The translations under genes and the position numbers were made by a program. A stretch of 64,000 nt of DNA from GCA-002050365 sp964237235. Lineage in GTDB: Bacteria; Acidobacteriota; Blastocatellia; Pyrinomonadales; Pyrinomonadaceae. The stretch covers positions 1 to 64,000 of the forward strand of contig CAXSGY010000016.1 of NCBI GenBank assembly GCA_964237235.1. Direction: 5' to 3'. The notes beneath the pieces are model-generated. The model worked only from the letters and a program-made list of their open reading frames with translations, ran no database searches and was not told the DNA's origin. Position 1 is the first letter of the stretch. Every line of letters begins with the position of its first letter. Of this stretch, positions 43,116-53,400 are shown in pieces.

Positions 43116-44831
43116 TTAGCGCAAAATATAATCGCCTGCATAGGTAACGCCTTTGTTTTGCATAACCGTCAGAATGCGGTTCGGCGTAACGTCTTTCAAC
43201 GTCTCCGTTTTGCCGTCGCTCCAGCGAATTTCAACTGACTGAATTTTTTCGTCCGCGCCGAATCCGAAATGCAGCCGAAAATCATTCTGCGAAAGATAGC
43301 TCGCGCCCGCTTCGACTTCCTGCATCATTGAACGCTTGTCGGTTTTCAGCGTGACGCGCGCGCCGATTGCGTCTCTATTTTTTCCGTTTTGAATCAACTT
43401 GAAATCTATTTTCTGATTTTTGTTTTCGCTCGCGTTCAGCAGAACGGTCGGCGGCTCGCCTAGATTCGTCACGACGACATCAATCAGTCCGTCGTTGTTT
43501 AAATCGCCGAACGCCGCGCCGCGTCTGGATTCGAGCGGAATGCTTTTTAGTCCCGAACTTTCCGTTAAGTCTTCAAATTTTCCGTCGCCCAAATTTCTGT
43601 GCAACAAAAAATGTTGGCGAAAACCTTCCTGCGTCGCGCTTTTGATAAATTCGATCTGCGGATAGACGTGTCCGTTGACGACGAACAAATCGAGCCAGCC
43701 GTCGTTGTCGAAATCAACGAATCCGGTTCCCCAGCCGACATACGGTTTGCTCGCCTGCGCGACTTTCGCTTCGGATGAGACATCGAGAAATCCTTTGCCG
43801 CCGAGATTTCGGTAAAGCGCGTTCGGCTCGCCGTCAAAATTGGTCGTGAACAAATCCAGTTTGCCGTCGTTGTCGTAATCGCCCCACGCCACGCCCATCG
43901 AACCTTGCTCGACACCCGCGCCGCTGTATCTCGTGCCGGTTTCAAAACCGACTTCGGAAAACGTTCCGTCGCGGTTATTTTTATACAGATAATTCGGCGA
44001 ACCGTCGTTGGCAACATATAGGTCGAGCCAGCCGTCGTTGTCGTAATCGCCCCACACCGCGCCGAGTCCGTAATATTTATTATCGTCGCCCACGCCGATT
44101 TTTTGCGCGACTTCTTCAAAAGTTCCGTCGCCTTTGTTGCGATAGAAAAAATCGCGGTCGCCGTTGATGCCGCGCGGACCGCACTGGACGCGGATACCCC
44201 GGAAAGAACAAGTCGGCGAGCTTCCGTAAACGGGCAAGTTGTTCAAATCAAGCGTGACATAAGCGGCGACGAACACATCCAGATCGCCGTCGCGGTCAAA
44301 ATCCGCCCAAGCCGCGCCGGTCATAAAACCCTGTCCCTGCAAGCCGGATTTTTCGGTGACATCTTGAAATTTACATTGCCCGAGTCCGCGATAGGCGGCG
44401 TTTCCTTTGAATCCGGTGATAAATAAATCGAGTATTCCGTCGTTGTCGAAATCAACCGCCGTCACCGCCATTCCCCAGCCTTTGCGTTTTAAATTTGCCG
44501 ATTCGGTAACATTTTCAAATTTAGGAGTTTTGCTCGACGCGCCGTTCACCTGGCGATAAAGTATTACAAACGAATCGCCGCCTTTTTTGAAACTTTCGAC
44601 CGACGAACCGTTGACCGTCGCCACATCCAAAAACCCGTCGCCGTCGCAGTCGAAAACCGCCGCGCCGCCGCTCATTGATTCGACGATGTAACGATTTTCC
44701 GCCGTCGAGATGTGCGAAATATTAATTCCGCTTTCGGCGGAAATATCCTTGAAAGCAATCGCCGGTTTTTGCGCGAAAACACCAGCCGTCACGAGAAAAA
44801 TTAGAATTGTAAAAATAAATATTTTCCGCAC
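43116..44831 (-). CDS. CRTAC1-family protein (FG-GAP repeats + ASPIC/UnbV)
   Basis: A 571-residue exported protein with a GTG start (44829-44831), 9 bases after the stop of its upstream paralogue. After the signal peptide come several FG-GAP/VCBS blades with Ca-binding DxDxDG loops (FDCDGDGFLDVA, DFDNDGILDLF, DFDRDGDLDVF, DYDNDGWLDLY), forming an integrin-like propeller. The C-terminal ASPIC/UnbV domain runs from GARVTLKTDKRSMMQEVEAG to SVEIRWSDGKTETLKDV. The conserved CSFRGIRVQCGPRG segment is present. Family members are common in Acidobacteria and Planctomycetes; the biochemical role is unknown. Confidence 0.9.
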   Translation of the reverse strand: MRKIFIFTILIFLVTAGVFAQKPAIAFKDISAESGINISHISTAENRYIVESMSGGAAVFDCDGDGFLDVATVNGSSVESFKKGGDSFVILYRQVNGASSKTPKFENVTESANLKRKGWGMAVTAVDFDNDGILDLFITGFKGNAAYRGLGQCKFQDVTEKSGLQGQGFMTGAAWADFDRDGDLDVFVAAYVTLDLNNLPVYGSSPTCSFRGIRVQCGPRGINGDRDFFYRNKGDGTFEEVAQKIGVGDDNKYYGLGAVWGDYDNDGWLDLYVANDGSPNYLYKNNRDGTFSEVGFETGTRYSGAGVEQGSMGVAWGDYDNDGKLDLFTTNFDGEPNALYRNLGGKGFLDVSSEAKVAQASKPYVGWGTGFVDFDNDGWLDLFVVNGHVYPQIEFIKSATQEGFRQHFLLHRNLGDGKFEDLTESSGLKSIPLESRRGAAFGDLNNDGLIDVVVTNLGEPPTVLLNASENKNQKIDFKLIQNGKNRDAIGARVTLKTDKRSMMQEVEAGASYLSQNDFRLHFGFGADEKIQSVEIRWSDGKTETLKDVTPNRILTVMQNKGVTYAGDYILR

Positions 44832-44840
44832 AGGCTTTTT

Positions 44841-46577
44841 TTATTTCTTTATTTTCGCGCGAACTTTCTCGAACGGAACGATTCCTTCGCCTTCCAGAAC
44901 GGCGTAAAATTTATCGGCGGGAACGTCTCTGATCGTTTCGGTTTTGCCCGAATTCCAACGAATCTCAATCGAATCGACTTTCGTCGCCGCGCCGAGACCG
45001 AAGTGAACGCGCAGATCGTTTTGGGAAACGTAACTGCCGCCGCTGCGGACTTCTTCGATTTGCGAAACCTTCCCGGTCGTTATTTTAACTCGCGCGCCGA
45101 TTGCCAGCGGATTTCCCTGTCTCGCGCCGAGTTCCAGAGTTATCCAATGATTGGTTTTGTCGCCCGAGTTTTTCAAAATCATCGGCGAAGCGTCCAAATC
45201 TCCGACGACAATATCAATCTGCCCGTCGTTATCCAAATCGCCGAACGCCGCACCGCGCGAAACTCTTTTTTCCGACAAAACCGCGCCGCCCTGTTCGGTC
45301 GCGTCGCAGAACGTTCCGTCGCCCTGATTCACAAATAAAATCTTTCCCTGTTTGTAACCGAGTCCCGACGAAATCTCGTTCATCTGCGGATAAACGTGAC
45401 CATTGACGACGAATAAATCGAGCCACGTATCGTTATCTAAATCGAAAAATCCCGTTCCCCAACCGACATACGGGCGCGTGATCTGCGCGACTTTCGCGGC
45501 GAAGGAAACGTCCGTAAAATCGTATTTGCCGTTGTTGCGGTAGAGCGTGTTATATTCGTCAACGAAATTGGTCGTATAGATGGAAAAATTTCCCGAATGA
45601 TTATAATCGCCGACCGCGATGCCCATCGAGCCTTGTTCCGAACCGTCGCCGCTGACCGCCGTGCCGGAAATCAAACCGTCTTCGACGAATTTTCCGTTGC
45701 CCAGATTGCGGTAAAAAAAATTCGGGGTCGAATCGTTGGCGACGTAAACGTCCGGCTTGCCGTTATTGCCGAAGTCCGACCAGATCGGCTGCATTCCGTA
45801 ATAACCGTCGGGATCGCTCAAGCCGGCAGATTTGGAAACGTCGGTAAACGTTCCGTCGCCATTGTTTTTAAAAAGCGAATCGCCCGCGCCCTTCAGTCCG
45901 CGCGGACCGCATTGAACATCAACGCCGCGAAATTTGCACGTCGGCAGAGAACCGAACGTCGGTAAATCGTTAAAGCGAAAATCAACGTAATTGGTCACGA
46001 TTAAATCTAAAAATCCGTCGCCGTCAAAATCGCCGAACGCCGCGCCGGTTGACCAGCGACCGTCCGCCACGCCCGCTTTTTTCGTGACATCCGTGAATGT
46101 GCCGTCGCCGTTGTTTTGATACAAAACGTTGCCGCCGAGACAGGTGATATACATATCCGGCAGATTGTCGTTGTTGAAATCGCCGACCGCGCCGCCCATC
46201 GCGTAACCCGGAAAACCGACTCCGGACTTATCGGTGACATCGGTAAAAGTTCCGTCGCCGTTGTTGCGGTAGAGAAGGCTTTTCGATTTTTGATTTTTCA
46301 AAGCCATTTCGACCGTCGGCGCGTTCGTAAAATAGATGTCCAGAAAACCGTCGCGGTCAAAATCAATCAGCAAAACGCCGCCGCTCATTGATTCGACGAT
46401 ATATTTTTTTTCGGGCGCGGAAGTATGGGTGAAATTGATTTTCGTTTGTTTGTAGATGTCCGCAAGCTGCGGAATTTTGCGATTCGCGCAGACATTATTT
46501 TCGGTCTGCGCCGCCGCATTTTGCGCGCCGGGAATCGAAAGTAAAATGACGATGATTAAAAGTTTATAAAAATTCAT
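44841..46577 (-). CDS. CRTAC1-family protein (FG-GAP repeats + ASPIC/UnbV), paralogue
   Basis: A 578-residue paralogue of the gene at 43116, same domain order: signal peptide, the motif KYIVESMSGGVLLIDFDRDGFLD, repeated VCBS blades with DFDGDGFLDLI and DYNHSGNFSIY, a CKFRGVDVQCGPRG cysteine segment, and C-terminal ASPIC/UnbV (GARVKITTGKVSQIEEVRSGGSY to IEIRWNSGKTETI). Its ATG overlaps the TAA of the upstream TPR gene as TAATG, a strong sign of coupled translation. The pair probably arose by tandem duplication. Confidence 0.9.
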   Translation of the reverse strand: MNFYKLLIIVILLSIPGAQNAAAQTENNVCANRKIPQLADIYKQTKINFTHTSAPEKKYIVESMSGGVLLIDFDRDGFLDIYFTNAPTVEMALKNQKSKSLLYRNNGDGTFTDVTDKSGVGFPGYAMGGAVGDFNNDNLPDMYITCLGGNVLYQNNGDGTFTDVTKKAGVADGRWSTGAAFGDFDGDGFLDLIVTNYVDFRFNDLPTFGSLPTCKFRGVDVQCGPRGLKGAGDSLFKNNGDGTFTDVSKSAGLSDPDGYYGMQPIWSDFGNNGKPDVYVANDSTPNFFYRNLGNGKFVEDGLISGTAVSGDGSEQGSMGIAVGDYNHSGNFSIYTTNFVDEYNTLYRNNGKYDFTDVSFAAKVAQITRPYVGWGTGFFDLDNDTWLDLFVVNGHVYPQMNEISSGLGYKQGKILFVNQGDGTFCDATEQGGAVLSEKRVSRGAAFGDLDNDGQIDIVVGDLDASPMILKNSGDKTNHWITLELGARQGNPLAIGARVKITTGKVSQIEEVRSGGSYVSQNDLRVHFGLGAATKVDSIEIRWNSGKTETIRDVPADKFYAVLEGEGIVPFEKVRAKIKK

Positions 46578-48118
46578 TACATTCCGCTTTTCGCCGGATT
46601 TCTTAGTTTTTGAAACGTTTCGAGATGCTTTCTGGCTAAATCTTTTTCGCCCGTCAGATTGTATAAACGGCTTAATTGGAAATGCGTTTCGGCATCGTCG
46701 GGCGCGAGCGCGACGGCTTTCTCCAACGCGATTTTAGCTTTCGCCTCGTCGCTCGTCTGCAAATAAACCGCGCCCAGATCGCGCAAAGCGAGCCAGTAAT
46801 CAGGCGCGCTTTTCACCGCCGCTTCAAGATATAAAATTGCCCGCGCCGATTCGCCCTGCGTTTTATACGACAAGCCGAGCTGATAATTCGCTTCCGTGTC
46901 GTTCGGGTTGACGGCGAGACATTTTTTTAACTGTTGCTGCGCGATTGCGTTTTTTTCCGTTTGCGCCGCATAAGTTAAACCGAGCGCGAGACAGCCGCGC
47001 GAATCGTTCGGGCGCAGCTCGACGAAACGCGCGAGCGACGTTTCCGCCGCCGCCAGATTGTTGCTCTGCAAAGCCGCCGCGCCGCGCAGATAAAGAAATT
47101 CCGGCTGGTCGGGTTTTAATTCGAGCAGCTTTTCAGCAGCTTGAAATGCTTTGCCGCCCTGACCCGCGCGCATCGCCGCGATGACGTATTGACTTAAAAC
47201 GGCAATCGAATTCGGATCGGCGGCGAGCGTTTTTTCCATCAATTCGAGCGATTTTGCCGGGTTGCCCTGCGCGTCTTCGAGCAGACTTTGCGCGAAAAAC
47301 AATTCGGGCGCGGCGGGATTCAATTTTGCCGACGCCGCCAAGTGCAGTTTGGCGTTCGCCGTGTCCTTCAAATAAATTTCCGCTTTTGCCAGCAAAATCA
47401 GCGCGGCGGCGTTGTTCGGCGCGATTTTCAAAATCGAGCGCAATACGTCCGCCCCTTCCGCGGGCGCGTTGCCGTCGCTTAAAACTTTGGCGAAATTAAT
47501 CGCAAGCGGTAAATTTTGCCGCGCCAGATTTTTCGCCGGCGGCAGAAGCGCGTTTAGATTTTGCCGGTCATTTGCTGCCAGCAAACATTCGGCGCGAAGC
47601 GGCAGAGCGTCGGAATTTTTTGTTTTGTCGGCGAGTTTTTCGACGTTTTTCAATGCCGCCGCGCAATCGCCGACGAGCGCAAAAGCGTTTGCTAATTTCA
47701 AGCGCGCCGCGTCGCCGTTTAAATCTCTATCGCTGATTTCGTTTAACCGCGCGAGCGATTCGGCGCGGTCGCCGATTTGAAAATTAACGATTGCCAGGTT
47801 GATTTTAACCGCCGCCGTTGACGGAGCGAGCGCAAGCGATTTTTGATACAAAGCCCGCGCTTCATTGAAACGATTTTGCCCGGCGCGCAGTCTGCCGAGC
47901 AGCTCAAATGCGTGCGCGTCGTTCGGATTCGCAATCGCGTAATCAAGTAATTCACGCTCTATTGCCGCATAATTTCCCTGCTCGATATTTTTTTCAAATT
48001 TTACCAGAATGGCGCGATTCTGGTTCGGCGTTTGCGCGGCACTCGCGCCGAAAACGCCGAAGAAAACGGCGGCGATAAAAACGATTCGGAATGTAAATTT
48101 ATTGCGGCGCATTTCCAT
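46577..48118 (-). CDS. Secreted TPR-repeat protein
   Basis: A 513-residue exported protein (signal FRIVFIAAVFFGVFGASAA) made almost wholly of tetratricopeptide repeats, for example NPNDAHAFELLGRLRAGQNRFNEARALYQKSL and the final APDDAETHFQLSRLYNLTGEKDLARKHLETF. About 12 repeats are estimated. Its first codons overlap the 3' end of the upstream TPR gene by 20 bases, and its stop overlaps the CRTAC1 start. A periplasmic scaffold working with CRTAC1 partners is inferred from this tight coupling. Confidence 0.85.
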   Translation of the reverse strand: MEMRRNKFTFRIVFIAAVFFGVFGASAAQTPNQNRAILVKFEKNIEQGNYAAIERELLDYAIANPNDAHAFELLGRLRAGQNRFNEARALYQKSLALAPSTAAVKINLAIVNFQIGDRAESLARLNEISDRDLNGDAARLKLANAFALVGDCAAALKNVEKLADKTKNSDALPLRAECLLAANDRQNLNALLPPAKNLARQNLPLAINFAKVLSDGNAPAEGADVLRSILKIAPNNAAALILLAKAEIYLKDTANAKLHLAASAKLNPAAPELFFAQSLLEDAQGNPAKSLELMEKTLAADPNSIAVLSQYVIAAMRAGQGGKAFQAAEKLLELKPDQPEFLYLRGAAALQSNNLAAAETSLARFVELRPNDSRGCLALGLTYAAQTEKNAIAQQQLKKCLAVNPNDTEANYQLGLSYKTQGESARAILYLEAAVKSAPDYWLALRDLGAVYLQTSDEAKAKIALEKAVALAPDDAETHFQLSRLYNLTGEKDLARKHLETFQKLRNPAKSGM

Positions 48119-50372
48119 TGTTTTTCGCTGGCATCAAATCTTCGACCTTGCGGTTGGCGGCTTTTAACTCCTGATAAAGTTTCAGTTCGCGCGTCGCGTC
48201 TTCGGTGCGTGAGGCTTTGCGATACGCGATGCTCAACTGGTAATGAATGTAATCTTTTTTCTGGTCTGAATTTGCCGCCGTTTCGAGATGTTCGACGGCT
48301 TTGGCGATTTCATTTTTTTCCAGATAAATTTTTCCTAATTGATAATGTGCGTCGGCGTAATCGGAGCGCAGAGCAATCGCTTCTTCCAAAAGTTTGACCG
48401 CTTCGTCAATTCTGATTTTTCTTTCGATCAAGGTTAAAGCCAGATTATATTTCGCCGATTCGTCCGCCGGACTCGTTTCGAGTTCTTTAGCGAAAGCGCG
48501 TTCGGCTTCGTCGTAGCGGTTCAGGCGAATCAAACTTTGACCGATGAAAAAATTAACTTTCGGCGTGCCGGGCGCGAGCGCGGCGACGGCGCGAAATTCT
48601 TTGATCGCGCGTTCGTAATCGCCCAAAATCATAAAACCCTGCGCGATTGTCGTCAGCGTCCCGGCGTTTTTCTGTGAAACCTGCGCGAGCTTTTCAAAAA
48701 CCGGCGCGGCTTCCTGATTGCGCTCTAATCTGATCAACGAAATGGCGTAAAAATAAGCCAGTTCCGGGTCGTCGGTAATCGCGGCGGCGAGCGGCTTTAG
48801 GATTTCGACCGCGTTTTTGAAATCGTTCGTAAAATAAAAACTCGCGCCCAGCATCTGTCTGGCTAAATTGTCCTGCGGCATCGCCCTGACTTGCCGTGCA
48901 AGCGGCGCGATTGCCTGGTCAAATTGGCGCGCCCGGAACGCGATGATGCCGAGATTGCGGTTTAAATTCGGGAAATCCGGATTCCAGACGGCGGCGGCGG
49001 AAAAATTTTCAATCGCTTCCGGCGTTTGATTATTCTGCGCGGCGATCACGCCCAGATTGAAATACGCCTGTGCCAGAACGTTTGCTAAATAGTCTTTGAT
49101 TTTTTTCAGCTCGGCGACGCGCGCGGCGGGCAGATTGACGGTTTTTTCCGCTTGATTCGGCGCGGTTTTGAGCGGCGATTTTCGCGCGTCGCCGACGACC
49201 TGGCTGAAAAGCTGATTCAAATCGTCGCGCGTCGTTTGAATCAAAGCGGTTTGCAGCTCGCGCGCTTTGGCGAGTTCAACTTCGCCTTCTTCGCGCCGTC
49301 CGGCTTGAACAAGCAGTTTTCCCAAAAGATAATGCGTGCGGCGCACTTCAAAACCGTTTTTGGAATCATTCTGCGTCAGCGCGACGGCGCGGCGCAGAGT
49401 CGTTTCCGCCGCCTTTAAATCGCCCGTTTCCATCTGCGCTTGTCCGAGAAACAGATTGGCTTCGCTGCTTTTCGAATTCGCCTGAATCGCTTTTTGCAGA
49501 AGCCCGGCGGCTTTCGCCGCGTTGTTCTGCGAGGCGGCGACGACACCGGCGAAAAAATTCGCGTAAAAATCCGTCGGCGTTAGTTGCAATTCCTTATCGA
49601 ACGCGCTTCCGGCTTCGGCGAGCCGTTCGCTGCCGCCGTATTGCAAAATCACGTAGCCGAGAAAAAAAGCCGCCTTCGGCTGTTTCGGATTGACTTCGAG
49701 CGCGCGTTTGAATTCGCGTTCGGCTTCGAGCGGATAATTCGTCTGCTCGAAGGCTTGCCCGAACAAAACGTGCAAATCCGCGCTTTCCTTCTTTAAGGAA
49801 GAGGTCATTTCCTCAAACAGCAATTTCGCGCGCTGCGGCTGTTTCAAATATAAATAAGTCAGACCGAGCGCGCGCGCCGAATCGAAATCCGGCGCGAGCA
49901 GCAGAACCTTTTCGAGTTCGGGCAGCGCGGCTTGATAATTTTCCTGCGTGAAATAAATGTTGCCCAAAATATAGCGGGCATACGCGTTTTTCGGATCGAG
50001 TTCGACCGCCGCGCGCCCTTCCTGCAAAGCTTTCTCGGTTTCGCCCGACTGCAAATACGCGACGGCTAAATCTACGCGCACGCGGGCATTGTCGGCAAAA
50101 TTTTTCGATTCATCGAGCGTTTTGGCGGCGGCGGATAATTTTCCTTCTTCGATGTAGATATTGCCGACGCGCTGCAAACCGAGCGCGATAATTTGCCGGT
50201 TTTCGAGCTGCGCGTTCGGCAGATCGGCGGCAATCTGAAACGTTTCCGCCGCGCTGATATGCTTTTGTAATTCGTCCGGCTGATTTGTCTGAGCGGGCTT
50301 TGAAGATAAATTCTGAGCGTGATAATTAAGCGAGAAGAAAAGTAAAATTAAAGCTAATACTTTTGCCATCAT
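48099..50372 (-). CDS. Large secreted TPR-repeat protein
   Basis: A 757-residue exported protein, first gene of the TPR-TPR-CRTAC1-CRTAC1 run. The start is ATG ATG; either may be used. The signal peptide MAKVLALILLFFSLNYHAQ is followed by about 15-18 TPR units (DPKNAYARYILGNIYFTQENYQAALPELEKVL, NPKQPKAAFFLGYVILQ, RSDYADAHYQLGKIYLEKNEIAKAVEHLETA) and a non-repeat insert near residues 360-410. A protein-protein scaffold in the periplasm. The terminator at 50427-50478 lies upstream, so the operon has its own promoter within 50373-50437. Confidence 0.87.
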   Translation of the reverse strand: MMAKVLALILLFFSLNYHAQNLSSKPAQTNQPDELQKHISAAETFQIAADLPNAQLENRQIIALGLQRVGNIYIEEGKLSAAAKTLDESKNFADNARVRVDLAVAYLQSGETEKALQEGRAAVELDPKNAYARYILGNIYFTQENYQAALPELEKVLLLAPDFDSARALGLTYLYLKQPQRAKLLFEEMTSSLKKESADLHVLFGQAFEQTNYPLEAEREFKRALEVNPKQPKAAFFLGYVILQYGGSERLAEAGSAFDKELQLTPTDFYANFFAGVVAASQNNAAKAAGLLQKAIQANSKSSEANLFLGQAQMETGDLKAAETTLRRAVALTQNDSKNGFEVRRTHYLLGKLLVQAGRREEGEVELAKARELQTALIQTTRDDLNQLFSQVVGDARKSPLKTAPNQAEKTVNLPAARVAELKKIKDYLANVLAQAYFNLGVIAAQNNQTPEAIENFSAAAVWNPDFPNLNRNLGIIAFRARQFDQAIAPLARQVRAMPQDNLARQMLGASFYFTNDFKNAVEILKPLAAAITDDPELAYFYAISLIRLERNQEAAPVFEKLAQVSQKNAGTLTTIAQGFMILGDYERAIKEFRAVAALAPGTPKVNFFIGQSLIRLNRYDEAERAFAKELETSPADESAKYNLALTLIERKIRIDEAVKLLEEAIALRSDYADAHYQLGKIYLEKNEIAKAVEHLETAANSDQKKDYIHYQLSIAYRKASRTEDATRELKLYQELKAANRKVEDLMPAKNNGNAPQ

Positions 50373-50426
50373 AATTACGAAGATATTATTTCCGAGATAC
50401 TTTGGGAAGTAAAGGAATTATACCAC

Positions 50427-50478
50427 AAAACAAAAATGGCGGAAAGCAAAGTTTGAATGATAAACTTTGCTTTCCGCC
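50427..50478 (-). terminator. Intrinsic terminator of the TonB-receptor gene
   Basis: A perfect 17-bp stem (50438-50454 with 50462-50478) and 7-base loop. On the minus strand it is followed by ATTTTTGTTTTG. It starts about 20 bases after the stop codon of the receptor gene at 50499 and separates it from the TPR operon. Confidence 0.92.
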
Positions 50479-50498
50479 AGGATTAAAAGCAATAAAAT

Positions 50499-53400
50499 TT
50501 AGAAATTAAATTTGATTGCGTATTGAATTTCGCGTCCGCCGCGAGTTTTCGCTGCCTGACCGAAATTGCCATTCACGCCGGTTCCGGTGATTCCGGTAAT
50601 AGTGTTGTTCGTCGCACTACAAGGAGTATTAACATTTCCGCACACAACAGTTCCGTTGCTCGAGAAGAGTAGCGGAATGCTATCGCCTCTGAACTGCGGT
50701 GTGTTGAAAGCATTGAAAAACTCCAGCCTTAATTGAATGCGCGCCGCTTCACCGAAGAAACTGTTCTTTATAAAAGAAGGCGCGAAGTTTTTATAAACCG
50801 AAAAATCTACATTCTTGGTCGGTGACCCTAAACAAGTAGTTTTTCTCGGAATAGTTTGACCGATTTTATAGCCGTTCAAAGTGAATGACTCAGGACCGAA
50901 GAATCGTGTCACGTCATTTCCATTTGCCGAACACGGTACGCCATCTACACGGAGTGGTCGTTGGTTTGCAACATTGGTTCCGGTTCCGGTGATTCCCGCT
51001 TGAAAACCTCTGTATAGAGGAATCGAGGTCCCCGGAGTAGTTGTCGTATCAAACCCGTAGAGATATTGAAGACCGGTCGCGCTCAGTTGCGGAGTCAGCG
51101 ATGTGCCGCTCGATACCTGAACGATAGTTGCTACTTCCCAGCCGCCGATCAATGTCCGCACAAACGGATTCGATTCCTTAAATACAGGCAGGTTGTAAAT
51201 CAAATTGGCAACAAAGATATTCGGGCGGTTGATGTCGGATTCTGCAAAGTCTAAATTCCGATTGTTTCTGTCCAACACGGCAAACGCGCTGCTTCCGCCG
51301 GATGAATCATTCAAACCGAAATCAGCCTGCGATCTGGAGAGCGTATAAGCCGCCTGGAAGTTCAGGCTTTTCGCTAATCTGGTTCTGAACAAAACTTGCA
51401 GCGAATCGTAATCGGCGCGCCCATTTCGTTCAAATTGATAAATCGAAGCATAGTTGCTATACGGTCGCAAAGCATTGACGGCATTTGCGTCGCCAGCGAA
51501 AGCCGCTGCCACCTGATTTTGCTGTAAAACCTGATTTATATCGGAATGCGTCAGTTGTTTGCGGGCGCGGTTGCCGACATAGCCGACCTCAAGCACCGTG
51601 TCTTTATACAATTGCTGTCCGACTGAAAAATTGAACTGCAGCGAATAAGGCGTGTCCGGCTCGGGACTGAAAGCATATTTCGGCGAACCGTTCGATGCCG
51701 CTCCCAAACCTGAAAATACCGTTCCGTCTAAAGTGCGTTGTCCGCCAACAGTCGCCGCAAACGGTGAATTTTGTGTCAGCGCACCAAACACCGGAGAGAT
51801 TCGCTCACGAAGATAGAATTGTCCGAAACCGGCTCTGACCGCTGTTTTACCGTTTGAGAAAACATCCCACGCGATGCCTAAACGAGGCGCGAGATTTTTG
51901 TAGTTGTTGCGGCGTAACGACCGGTTTGAAAATTCAGCCGGGGTGCTGGCTCCCGCAATTCCCGCACACGGATTTGTTCCTTTCGGAACGACTAAACCGT
52001 TACACGGATCAGTTGCCGGTCGTGCCGGATTGTATAGACTTCCGTCAAATGAACTGATCAGATTGCGTTTGTCATACGGCTCGAATAAAAGAGAATATCT
52101 GGCTCCCAACTCTAACGTCACGTTCGGTCGAACTTTCCAGGTATCTCCGAAATAAAATTCGAGATTTTTATATCTGGCTTGACCGACCGCCATCGTATTT
52201 GTTTCACCGAAACCGAAAAGCGACCCTTTAGTCAAAACATCCGCCAAATAGTTGCCGGAGTTGGCTCCGTTAGCCTGAGTACTTCCGGCTGATCCCCAAA
52301 ACTGCGGCGTTTCGTTGCTCGGACCGGAATCTTCATTTTTGCCGGCGGTGTCATACAAAAAGCCGACTTTGAATGTATGATTTCCGTAAACTTTGGAAGC
52401 GTCATCTCTAATCGTATAAATATCAAGCGCGTTTCTAAAAGGAAGCTGCGCCCACAAATCCTGTCCGCTGCCATAGTTGAAAGGCGCGATTCCGCCCCAG
52501 AAAACCGGATGCGGACGATCTACGCCGTTGACTTTAACCGAATCGGGATAATATCCCGGAATAGCTTGATTGATGCTTCGGTTAATATCCGCGCCCGAAC
52601 CCGGATCAATGTTGATGCGGTTCGCCGAATAAGAAAATTGAATGTCGTTAATCGCAGTCGAACCCAACGTAGATGTCAATTTAGCGGCAAACTGTTGTGA
52701 CGGCTGCGCCCAGCTGCTTTCGACCGCCGGAAAAGCGTCATCGCCCCACAAATTACCTTGTAGGATTGGAAAAGCATTTGACCAGTCATCTTTTGTATAA
52801 CGACCGAAAATTTTATTTTTCGCGTTTAAGTTGTAGTCTATGCGAACATTTTCCTCACGAAAATTAATCGGCGAGTTTGCCGACATTGACCAGTTATGGC
52901 AATCACTGTCGAAGGCTCGATTCGGCAGCGGAAATAACTGCGTGAGCGCGACTCCAGCCGCGCTGATTTGAGCCTGCGGAATAACATTAGTGCCTGTTCC
53001 CGGACGACCGCCGCCAATAGCGTTAAGCTGACAAGTCGGTCGGGTCACACTTTCACGAAAATCACCGGCGCGTTCGGCGGCGGTCGGAACTCTGCCGAAG
53101 CGCGACTGTCCGCGAATTTCCTTGTTCCATTCCTGCGAATAAAAGAAGAACAGTCGGTTTTTGATAATCGGACCACCGAGTGAAAAACCATAATCGTTTC
53201 GTTTCAGCGCGTCTCTTCCATTTCCGTTTTTGTTGGCGAAAAATTCGGCGGCGTTCAGCGCGTCGTTGCGCCCGAAGTAAAATCCGCTGCCGTGAAATTG
53301 GTTGCTGCCGCCGCGCGTGACAATTGAAATAACCGCGCCCGCCGCTTGTCCGTATTCGGGACCGTAACTGTTTCGCAGCGATTTGAATTCGGCAATCGCT

